From positions 1 through 7,319 of the forward strand of contig CADBLV010000340.1 of NCBI GenBank assembly GCA_902795555.1: a DNA stretch of 7,319 nt, read 5' to 3'. Position numbers and translations under genes: made by a program. The DNA comes from an uncultured Eubacteriales bacterium. GTDB lineage: Bacteria > Bacillota_A > Clostridia > Christensenellales > Aristaeellaceae. The notes beneath the pieces are model-generated. The model worked only from the letters and a program-made list of their open reading frames with translations, had not been told where the DNA came from and did not search any database. This document shows positions 1-5,238 of the stretch, in pieces (the first letter of the stretch is position 1; each line of letters opens with the position of its first letter).

Positions 1-278
1 AAAAGGGCATGGCGAAGCTGCCGGACAAAGCCCGTGGCGGCTTTGGCGGCAAAATACTGCGCTGTGACGGAGCACAGAAGGCCTACCAGCCCCAGGGCCA
101 CCAGAATCAGACACTTGCGGATGATCACGCCCTGATCCCGGGCCGCGATGCCCTGATCGATGATAGCGGCCACCACCAGCGGAACGATCAGCTCGAAGCT
201 TGCTTCCAGCAGCTTGAACAGCGGGCCGAGGACAGCTTCTTTCCGGTAATCCTTCAGATAGATCAGGAGTTTCTTCAT
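1..278 (-). CDS. ABC transporter half-molecule (exporter type), N-terminal fragment
   Basis: This is the 5' part of a minus-strand gene that runs off the left edge; 92 codons are visible and there is no stop. The protein begins MKKLLIYLKDYRKEAVLGPL. It has a basic amphipathic start, then a hydrophobic segment at about residues 18-44 ending in an IIDQGI-type turn, and a second hydrophobic segment at about 54-77 followed by a basic FVRQLRH stretch. This order matches the first two helices of the transmembrane domain of fused membrane-ATPase exporters (ABC_membrane family, MdlA/MdlB/LmrA-like), which act as dimers in the cytoplasmic membrane. The ATPase domain lies outside the window, so the family call rests on the N-terminus only and the substrate is unknown. 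The start follows the preA stop by 4 nt, with only a weak purine-rich GGGAAACGG upstream. Translation is therefore probably coupled to preA, and no separate promoter is visible. Confidence 0.8.
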   Translation of the reverse strand, partial: MKKLLIYLKDYRKEAVLGPLFKLLEASFELIVPLVVAAIIDQGIAARDQGVIIRKCLILVALGLVGLLCSVTAQYFAAKAATGFVRQLRHAL

Positions 279-282
279 ATGC

Positions 283-1809
283 TTACACCGTTTCCCGGTG
301 GATTTTCAGCGGAGGCTTGACGATTCGCCTTCCGGCATCGATGGCCTGCTGGGGACAGACGAGGCGGCACAGATGACAGCCGACACATTTTTTGCCGTTC
401 AGGACAGGTTTGCGATCCTCATTCAGATACAGGGCCTGATGGCCGCCATCCGCACAGCTGATGACGCACCGCCCGCAACCGATGCAGCGATCCCTGTTGA
501 ATTTCGGGAACACCACCGTGTCCCTTTCCAGAACATCTGTGGTGGGGCTAAGGGAGGATACGCCGAGACCGATGACCTGTCTGACAGAGGTGAAGCCCTT
601 CTCTGCCAGATACAGATTCAGACCGGATTTCAGGTCGTCGATAATCCGATAGCCGTATTGCATGACAGCGGTCGTGACCTGGACGGAAGAGGCGCCCAGC
701 AGCAGAAATTCCAGGGCATCCGTCCAAGCTTCGATGCCGCCCATGCCGGAGAGGTGGCGCCCGGCGAGGGCGGGATTCCGGGCCAGCTCGCCGATAAACC
801 GCAGGGCGATGGGACGAACCGCATTGCCGCTGTATCCGCCGACAGCGGAATGGCCGCGAACAGCGGGGGAGGACACATAGGTATGCGGGTTGATGCCTAC
901 GACGGAGCGGATGGTATTGATCGCGGAGATCCCGTTCGCCCCGCCTCGAACGGCCGCTTCCGCGGCGGGGCTCATGACGGAGACATCCGGCGTGAGCTTG
1001 GCCAGAATGGGAATGGAGCAGGCGCTCCTGGCAGAGGCAGTGTAGGTTTCCACCAGCGCGGGAACCTGGCCGATGCTCTCCCCCAGACTGGGATCCACCA
1101 TGTTTGGACAGGAGAAATTCAGCTCCACGGCGTCGGCGCCGCTTTCCTGGCACAGACGGGCCAGCTCGCCCCATTCCGCCTCATCCCGGCCCATGATGGA
1201 AGCAAGGATTACCTTGCCGGGATAGTTCTTTTTCAGCTGGCGGAAAATGTCCATATTTTCCGCAACGCTGTGGTCGGAAAGCTGCTCGATGTTTTTGAAG
1301 CCGATGATGCTGCCGTCGCTGCCGGTGATGGCGGAAAAGCGGGGGGAAGCCTCATGAATGTCCAGGGAACAAACCGTTTTGAAGGAGACTCCGGCCCAGC
1401 CGGCCTCAAAGGCCCGGGCACACATTTCATAATTGCTGGAAACGACGGAGCTGGACAGCAGAAAGGGGTTTTCCAACGGCACGCCGCACAGATCGCAGGC
1501 CAGGCGGGATTCATCCCCGGGGAGCGGAACGTCCATTTCCGGACGCACCTGATAATACAGCCGGTTGATCAGATCGTAGATGGGCACTTCGCCAGGGCGA
1601 AGACAGGCCTTTTCGCAGGGCCGTTTGCATTCAAAACAGGGGTTCGCCTCCGGGAGACTCAACGCGGCCGCGGCTTCGTTTCCAAACCAGATGCTGCGCA
1701 GGAGGGAGGAAACAGGCAGATGGGGACAGGCGTTGGCGCAGGGAGCATGAAAACACAGGGCGCATTGGATCATATCCGCTCGCCGGATGGTTGGATCGGT
1801 TTGAATCAT
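283..1809 (-). CDS. preA: PreA-type dihydropyrimidine dehydrogenase with N-terminal PreT-like Fe-S domain
   Basis: This 508-residue cytoplasmic iron-sulfur flavoprotein belongs to the PreA / dihydropyrimidine dehydrogenase family, which reduces uracil or thymine to the 5,6-dihydro form. Residues about 12-85 carry two cysteine sets, C16/C19/C24/C28 (CALCFHAPCANAC) and C58/C61/C65/C69, matching the PreT/DPD N-terminal two-cluster domain. Residues about 103-405 form the FMN-binding TIM barrel, with KTVCSLD (144-150), NFSCP (231-235), LAKLTPDV (269-276), NTI (298-300), GYSGNAVRPIAL (325-336) and SGMGGIEAW (354-362). Residues about 437-490 hold a 2[4Fe-4S] ferredoxin module (CIGCGRCVISC and CVGCHLCRLVC). 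There are no FAD or NAD(P)H domains between the first and second parts, unlike eukaryotic DPD, and no preT is present in the window. The residue aligned with the DPD catalytic cysteine appears to be Ile246. The start at 1809 has AAGGAGG 9 nt upstream; an in-frame ATG at 1863 lies at the promoter and is unlikely. The gene leads an operon with the ABC gene. The family call is firm; the true substrate and electron donor are inferred. Confidence 0.9.
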   Translation of the reverse strand: MIQTDPTIRRADMIQCALCFHAPCANACPHLPVSSLLRSIWFGNEAAAALSLPEANPCFECKRPCEKACLRPGEVPIYDLINRLYYQVRPEMDVPLPGDESRLACDLCGVPLENPFLLSSSVVSSNYEMCARAFEAGWAGVSFKTVCSLDIHEASPRFSAITGSDGSIIGFKNIEQLSDHSVAENMDIFRQLKKNYPGKVILASIMGRDEAEWGELARLCQESGADAVELNFSCPNMVDPSLGESIGQVPALVETYTASARSACSIPILAKLTPDVSVMSPAAEAAVRGGANGISAINTIRSVVGINPHTYVSSPAVRGHSAVGGYSGNAVRPIALRFIGELARNPALAGRHLSGMGGIEAWTDALEFLLLGASSVQVTTAVMQYGYRIIDDLKSGLNLYLAEKGFTSVRQVIGLGVSSLSPTTDVLERDTVVFPKFNRDRCIGCGRCVISCADGGHQALYLNEDRKPVLNGKKCVGCHLCRLVCPQQAIDAGRRIVKPPLKIHRETV

Positions 1810-1818
1810 GAAAGCAGT

Positions 1819-1825
1819 CCTCCTT
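1819..1825 (-). promoter_or_regulatory. Ribosome binding site that fixes the preA start
   Basis: On the minus strand AAGGAGG lies 9 nt before the ATG at 1809. The longer in-frame option at 1863 has no such site and falls at or upstream of the predicted transcription start. Confidence 0.85.
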
Positions 1826-1866
1826 AATGGCGGCTTGTGTAGTTGTCCGTGCAGGTGAATCAATTT

Positions 1867-1895
1867 ATTATAATCGATCCCGGGAGCAGGCGCAA
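1867..1895 (-). promoter_or_regulatory. Sigma-A-type promoter of preA
   Basis: On the minus strand, TTGCGC (-35, 1890-1895) is followed by 17 bp and a perfect TATAAT (-10, 1867-1872). Transcription should start near 1860 and give a leader of about 50 nt before the preA ATG. An A6 tract (1899-1904) lies directly upstream of the -35 and could act as an UP element. Confidence 0.75.
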
Positions 1896-1912
1896 CTCTT
1901 TTTTGCGCGCAA
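1890..1912. promoter_or_regulatory. Stacked TTGCGC dyads over the preA -35 (possible operator)
   Basis: The plus strand reads GCGCAA (1890-1895), 7 nt, then TTGCGC (1903-1908), which overlaps a second GCGCAA (1907-1912). The last two form a perfect 10-bp palindrome TTGCGCGCAA (1903-1912). One half-site coincides with the preA -35 hexamer, a position suited to repression. Which protein, if any, binds is unknown; the symmetry could also be chance in G+C-rich DNA. Confidence 0.4.
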
Positions 1913-1995
1913 CGACATCGGAGCCATCGGCGCTGAACCGGGTCAGTGTCTTCGGCAAGGGGTGAAGGAGAAGCAGGGCAGATTGAAAAGGGCGG

Positions 1996-2025
1996 TTGAC
2001 AGGGAAACCGGACCGGTGCTATGCT
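1996..2025 (+). promoter_or_regulatory. Promoter of the birA-bioY operon, with palindrome in the spacer
   Basis: A perfect -35 TTGACA (1996-2001) is followed by 18 bp and TATGCT (2020-2025), with an extended -10 TG at 2017-2018. The predicted start is near 2032, about 54 nt before birA. The spacer contains the 11-bp palindrome ACCGGACCGGT (2007-2017), placed where a repressor would block RNA polymerase. Confidence 0.7.
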
Positions 2026-2044
2026 TTCCCGAGGGCAGGACAGC

Positions 2045-2062
2045 GGACCGGCTCCGCGGTCC
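2045..2062 (+). promoter_or_regulatory. Hairpin in the birA leader
   Basis: GGACCG (2045-2050) and CGGTCC (2057-2062) are inverted repeats around a 6-nt loop in the predicted 5' leader, ending 10 nt before the AAGGAGG of birA (2073-2079). There is no T-tract, so it is not an obvious terminator. A role in message folding is only a possibility. Confidence 0.35.
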
Positions 2063-2085
2063 TGCGGTCATGAAGGAGGAAGAAC

Positions 2086-2901
2086 ATGACAGAACGGGAC
2101 AGGCTGTCTGCGAAGGAAATCGAACGTCATCTTCAAACCCGGACGATCGGCAGGAAGCTGGAGATTTACGAATCGCTGGATTCGACCAACAACCGGGCAA
2201 AGACGCTGGCCGCGCAAGGCGCGCCCCATGGACAGGCTGTGCTGGCGGAGGAACAGAGCCGGGGCCGGGGCCGGCGGGGTCGCTCCTTCTTTTCTCCTCC
2301 GGGGACGGGCGTTTATTTCTCCTGCATCCTGCGGCTTTCCGACCTGTCGGACAGCGCGGGCCTGCTTACTTCGCTGGCCGCGGTGGCCGCAGCCAGAGCA
2401 GTGGAGGAGGTTTCCGGGCTGGATGTGCAGATCAAGTGGGTAAACGATCTGATTCTCCATGGAAAAAAGCTGTGCGGGATTCTCTGCGAATCCGGCATCA
2501 GGCCGGACAGCGGACGGCTGGACTGGGCTGTGATGGGAATCGGGATCAATGTTCAGCCTGTTGTGTTTCCGGCGGAGATCAGCGAAATCGCTACTTCCAT
2601 CGGCAATGAAACCGGGAGATCCATCGATCGGAACCGACTGATTGCGGCGCTGTGCAACCATCTGGAGAACCTGCTGGGGGAGATGGAAAGCGGGGCGTTT
2701 CTGGCGGAATGTCGCAGACGGTCCTGCGTGCTGGGGCATGAGGTGACCGTTCTGGAAGGGGAGAAGACATACCATGCCTTCGCGAAGGATCTGGATGACC
2801 GGGGAAGGCTGGTGATCGAGCGGGACGGGGAGACCGTCGCGCTGGATTACGGAGAGGTTACGGTGCGTGTGCAAAAGGGAAGCGCGGGCCATGAAGCATG
2901 A
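2086..2901 (+). CDS. birA: Biotin--[biotin carboxyl-carrier protein] ligase, lacking the HTH domain
   Basis: This 271-residue cytoplasmic enzyme activates biotin with ATP to biotinyl-5'-AMP and joins it to the carrier lysine of biotin-dependent carboxylases. The catalytic domain (about residues 24-210) shows DSTN (32-35), the biotinyl-AMP binding loop GRGRRGR (60-66), KWVNDL with the expected lysine (117-122), GKKLCGIL (126-133) and GIGINV (151-156). An SH3-like C-terminal domain follows at about 217-262. The N-terminus begins at LSAKEIERHL, the segment just before the catalytic domain. The winged-helix DNA-binding domain of E. coli-type BirA (about 320 residues) is absent, so this should be a monofunctional ligase rather than a repressor. 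The start has AAGGAGG 6 nt upstream and the promoter lies just before it, leaving no room for a missing HTH. The last codons run into a heptamer repeat, and bioY follows 84 nt after the stop in the same direction. Confidence 0.95.
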   Translation: MTERDRLSAKEIERHLQTRTIGRKLEIYESLDSTNNRAKTLAAQGAPHGQAVLAEEQSRGRGRRGRSFFSPPGTGVYFSCILRLSDLSDSAGLLTSLAAVAAARAVEEVSGLDVQIKWVNDLILHGKKLCGILCESGIRPDSGRLDWAVMGIGINVQPVVFPAEISEIATSIGNETGRSIDRNRLIAALCNHLENLLGEMESGAFLAECRRRSCVLGHEVTVLEGEKTYHAFAKDLDDRGRLVIERDGETVALDYGEVTVRVQKGSAGHEA

Positions 2902-2981
2902 AGGGTGAATCGCAAAGCGAAACGAAAACAGCGTAAAGAACGAACTGCAAAGCGCGAAGCAGGAAGGGCGAAGGGAGAAAA
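2891..2981 (+). repeat. Degenerate 7-bp tandem repeat array, 13 units
   Basis: Cut into sevens from 2891, the sequence falls into 13 consecutive units resembling RYGAAGC, for example ATGAAGC (2891), ATGAAGG (2898), GCAAAGC (2912 and 2947), GCGAAGC (2954) and GCGAAGG (2968). Position 4 is A in 12 of 13 units and position 5 is A in 12 of 13. Position 6 is G in 10 of 13, while positions 1-2 vary. The array starts within the last codons of birA, supplies its TGA stop, fills nearly the whole birA-bioY gap and ends in the unit that makes the bioY ribosome site. It resembles in kind the short tandem heptamer repeats known from cyanobacteria, but the sequence is different. Because 7 is not a multiple of 3, a change in unit number would shift any reading frame crossing it. 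Confidence 0.7.
2972..2977 (+). promoter_or_regulatory. Ribosome binding site that fixes the bioY start
   Basis: AGGGAG lies 8 nt before the ATG at 2986 and is formed by the last two heptamer units. It favours this ATG over the in-frame GTG at 2905, which has no well-spaced site. Confidence 0.65.
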
Positions 2982-2985
2982 CTGG

Positions 2986-3534
2986 ATGGAAAAGACCGGA
3001 CGGATGACGACCGCAGACATGACCCGCACGGCGGTCGCAACGGCGCTGATTTGCATCGCGGGGCCCCTGAGCATCGCGGCGGGACCGGTGCCCCTTTCGA
3101 TGGCGACGTTCGCGGTATATCTTTCCGGCACCGTGCTGGGGGGCCGCCGCGGCGCCCTGGCAACGGGGCTGTATCTGCTGATCGGGCTGATCGGCATTCC
3201 GGTTTTTTCCGGGTTTACCGGGGGATTTCAGAAGCTGGCGGGGGTGACGGGCGGCTATCTGGTGGGATACCTGCCATGCGCTTTCCTGTCCGGTCTGGGC
3301 ACAGAAAAGGCGGAGGCTTCCGGAGGAAGTTTCCGCCTGATTCCGGCGATGGTTCTCGGCACCCTTGCGCTCTATACCCTGGGCACGGCCTGGTTTGTGA
3401 TGCAAACCGGGAACGGCCTGGGGGCCGCGCTATCCCTGTGCGTGCTGCCTTTCCTGCCGGGGGACGCAGCGAAGATGGTGGCTGTGGCGCTGCTGACCGG
3501 CCCCATCCGGAAAGCACTGAGGTTAAATCGGTAG
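2986..3534 (+). CDS. bioY: BioY, substrate-binding (S) component of ECF biotin transporter
   Basis: This 182-residue integral membrane protein binds biotin outside the cell and delivers it inward, usually with the shared ECF module (two ATPases plus EcfT), which is not encoded in this window. Family marks are GPVPLSMATFAVYLSG (33-48), the G-R-R-G-A-L loop followed by LYLLIGLIGIPVF (62-74), GVTGGYLVGYLP (86-97) and the C-terminal PGDAAKMVAVALL (158-170). About six hydrophobic segments can be drawn, at roughly 15-33, 37-54, 57-75, 84-104, 117-140 and 150-172, as expected for BioY, and the length is typical. The chosen ATG has AGGGAG 8 nt upstream. A GTG at 2905 would add 27 mostly Lys/Arg residues encoded by the heptamer repeat and is less likely. 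It shares an operon with birA, so the two supply and attach biotin. Its stop lies 9 nt from the convergent glgA stop. Confidence 0.95.
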   Translation: MEKTGRMTTADMTRTAVATALICIAGPLSIAAGPVPLSMATFAVYLSGTVLGGRRGALATGLYLLIGLIGIPVFSGFTGGFQKLAGVTGGYLVGYLPCAFLSGLGTEKAEASGGSFRLIPAMVLGTLALYTLGTAWFVMQTGNGLGAALSLCVLPFLPGDAAKMVAVALLTGPIRKALRLNR

Positions 3535-3543
3535 GAAAAAGGC

Positions 3544-5040
3544 TTATCCGATCAGCTTGTCGTAGAGCGCAATATACTGCAGGGCGGACTGTTCCCAGCT
3601 GACGTCCTTTTCCATATCCCGTCGCACCATTTCGTCCCAATGCCAGCGGTCGGTGAAAAACACGGTTTTTGCCTCGTTTACGGCATTCAGCAGGTTGCCG
3701 GGCAGATACTGGCGGAAGGTGAACCCGTTGCCCGTGTTTTCCTCCGCGTTCCAGGGGAGGACAGTGTCCTTCAGGCCGCCGGTTTCCCGGACGATCGGGA
3801 TCGTTCCGTATCGCATGGCAATCAGCTGTGTGAGGCCGCAGGGCTCGAACAGGCTGGGCACCAGGAAGGCGTCCGCTCCGGCATAGATGCGATGGGCGAT
3901 GCCTTCATTATAAGTGATGTTGGCGCTGACACAGCCGGGATACTTGCTTTCATAATAGCGGAAGGCGTTTTCATATCGGGAGTCGCCTGTGCCCAGAACC
4001 ACGACTTGGGTGTTTCCGTCCATGAGATTCGGGAAGATGGCGTCGATCAGATCCAGCCCTTTCTGATCCGTCAGGCGGGAAACCAGGCCCAGGACAAATT
4101 TCCTGTCGTCCTGATCCAGTTTCATTTCCTCCTGCAGAGCCCGTTTGTTGAACACCTTCTGATCCAGGAAAGTTTCCGCCGTATAGGGAGCGGCCAGCAG
4201 GGCATCCGTCCCGGGATTCCAGATGTCGATGTCGATACCGTTGACGATCCCGCTCAGCTTTGGCTGGTGATATCGCAGGTGGCTGTCCAGCCCCTCACCG
4301 AAGGACGGGGTCTGAATCTCGTCGGCATAGGTGGCGCTGACTGTGGTAATCCAGTCCGCCAGGGCCAGGCCGCCCTTCATCATGTTGCATTCCCGGTCAT
4401 TGATTTTCAGCTCCGGATAATTGAACAGATAATCCGGGAGACCGGACCAGTATTTCAGATGGTCGATGCTGCAAATGCCCTGGAACCGCAGATTGTGGAT
4501 GGTCAGGATGGATTTGGCTTTGCTGATGGGGGTACCCCAGAAGCGGGTTTTCAGATACAGAGGCGTCAGCGCGGCCTGCCAGTCGTGACAGTGGATGACA
4601 TCCGGAATCCATTCCAGATAGTTCAGTACTGCCAGGGCGGCCTTGGAGAAATAGCAGTATTTCGGGATGTCCTCCCACAGCCCTGTATAGGGATTGCCCC
4701 AATCGAAAAATTCCTTGTTGTCGATGAAGTCGTAGATCACGCCGTCCCGCTCGGTTTCCATGATGCCGACGAAGAAGGTCCGCCCTTCCATGGTCAGATC
4801 CATCATGAAGGAGCCCTTCCATTCGAGATCCTCCTTATATTTCGCGGGCATACAGGCATAAAGAGGAAGGATGACCCGCACCTCGCATCCCTCCCGGATC
4901 AGGGCACGGGGCAGGGCGTACATCACATCGCCCAGGCCGCCGGTTTTGACGAAAGGATAGCACTCGGAGCCCACGAAGGCAATTCTGCGGGGGGAAGGGA
5001 TGGGGGAGCTGTCGGTCATGACCGCTGTGGTTTCCGTCAT
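3544..5040 (-). CDS. glgA: Glycogen synthase (ADP-glucose type, GT5)
   Basis: This 498-residue cytoplasmic glycosyltransferase extends alpha-1,4-glucan chains using ADP-glucose. The N-terminal GT-B domain begins at RRIAFVGSECYPF (18-30) with the ADP-glucose loop KTGGLGDV (32-39), then HCHDWQ (150-155), TIHNLRFQG (180-188) and the INGID-like IVNGIDIDIWNPG (265-277). The C-terminal domain has SRLTDQKG (321-328, with the expected Arg and Lys), LGTGDS (349-354), and PSLFEPCGLTQL (395-406) with the catalytic-region Glu399, then ETGGLKDTV (419-427). The length suits bacterial GlgA, which is about 480 residues. The first 17 residues are a non-conserved tail; Met8 (5019) is a weaker alternative start. 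AGGAGG lies 8 nt before the ATG at 5040, supporting the longer form. No glgC, glgD, glgB or glgP is nearby, so it appears to be transcribed alone from the 5112-5120 promoter. It is divergent from pepF and convergent with bioY. Confidence 0.96.
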   Translation of the reverse strand: MTETTAVMTDSSPIPSPRRIAFVGSECYPFVKTGGLGDVMYALPRALIREGCEVRVILPLYACMPAKYKEDLEWKGSFMMDLTMEGRTFFVGIMETERDGVIYDFIDNKEFFDWGNPYTGLWEDIPKYCYFSKAALAVLNYLEWIPDVIHCHDWQAALTPLYLKTRFWGTPISKAKSILTIHNLRFQGICSIDHLKYWSGLPDYLFNYPELKINDRECNMMKGGLALADWITTVSATYADEIQTPSFGEGLDSHLRYHQPKLSGIVNGIDIDIWNPGTDALLAAPYTAETFLDQKVFNKRALQEEMKLDQDDRKFVLGLVSRLTDQKGLDLIDAIFPNLMDGNTQVVVLGTGDSRYENAFRYYESKYPGCVSANITYNEGIAHRIYAGADAFLVPSLFEPCGLTQLIAMRYGTIPIVRETGGLKDTVLPWNAEENTGNGFTFRQYLPGNLLNAVNEAKTVFFTDRWHWDEMVRRDMEKDVSWEQSALQYIALYDKLIG

Positions 5041-5080
5041 GGTTTATTCCTCCTGTTCGCGTCGGTTGATGAAATTGTCC

Positions 5081-5099
5081 CGATCCGCCGAACGGATCG
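5081..5099 (-). promoter_or_regulatory. 7-bp inverted repeat in the glgA leader (operator or leader hairpin)
   Basis: CGATCCG (5081-5087) and CGGATCG (5093-5099) are perfect inverted repeats around a 5-nt loop. The element begins a few bases after the predicted glgA transcription start and ends 26 nt before its AGGAGG. It could be a repressor site or a 5' stabilising stem-loop in the mRNA. There is no T-run, so it is not a terminator. Confidence 0.45.
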
Positions 5100-5111
5100 T
5101 CCGCTGTTTTC

Positions 5112-5142
5112 AGTATACCACAGATGCCCCTCCAAAAGCGAA
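5112..5142 (-). promoter_or_regulatory. Promoter of glgA (extended -10)
   Basis: On the minus strand TATACT (5112-5117) is preceded by TGG (5118-5120), an extended -10. The -35 is weak: the best match is TTCGCT (5137-5142) with a long 19-bp spacer. An A7 tract (5145-5151) lies just upstream and may compensate as an UP-like element. Confidence 0.55.
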
Positions 5143-5164
5143 CCTTTTTTTCGCGGAGATGACC

Positions 5165-5193
5165 TTGCGATTCGCAGGGGAGCATGGTATGAT
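5165..5193 (+). promoter_or_regulatory. Promoter of pepF
   Basis: TTGCGA (5165-5170), 17 bp, then TATGAT (5188-5193) with TGG directly before the -10 (extended type). The -35 overlaps the 11-bp near-perfect dyad TGCGATTCGCA (5166-5176). The predicted start is near 5200, giving a leader of about 40 nt. It is back to back with the glgA promoter, with about 50 bp between the two -10 regions' outer edges. Confidence 0.65.
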
Positions 5194-5238
5194 AACAACG
5201 GGACCGGACGGAACAAATGGAAAAGGAGATTCAGAATC

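Noticed and set aside
298..1827. Long plus-strand open frame (509 codons) opposite preA
   Set aside because: It mirrors a clearly conserved Fe-S flavoprotein on the other strand, has no ribosome site and no recognisable motif. It is open because of the codon bias of preA.
1810..1863. Longer preA start at the ATG at 1863
   Set aside because: It lies next to the -10 hexamer, upstream of or at the predicted transcription start, and lacks a ribosome site.
1961..1992. Purine-rich stretch upstream of the birA promoter resembling the heptamer repeat
   Set aside because: Only one clear GTGAAGG unit can be phased; the rest does not keep a 7-bp register.
2068..3405. Minus-strand open frame of 445 codons across birA and bioY
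   Set aside because: It runs across two real genes, their gap and the repeat. The low-complexity translation has no domain signal.
3527..3552. ATCGG / CCGAT inverted repeat over the bioY-glgA junction as a bidirectional terminator
   Set aside because: Only 5 bp of stem with a 16-nt loop and no T-run after it on either strand.
3640..5238. Plus-strand open frame opposite glgA, continuous with pepF
   Set aside because: The part before 5239 is the shadow of glgA and includes the intergenic region; pepF homology, ribosome site and promoter all place the start at 5239. It is not a fusion.
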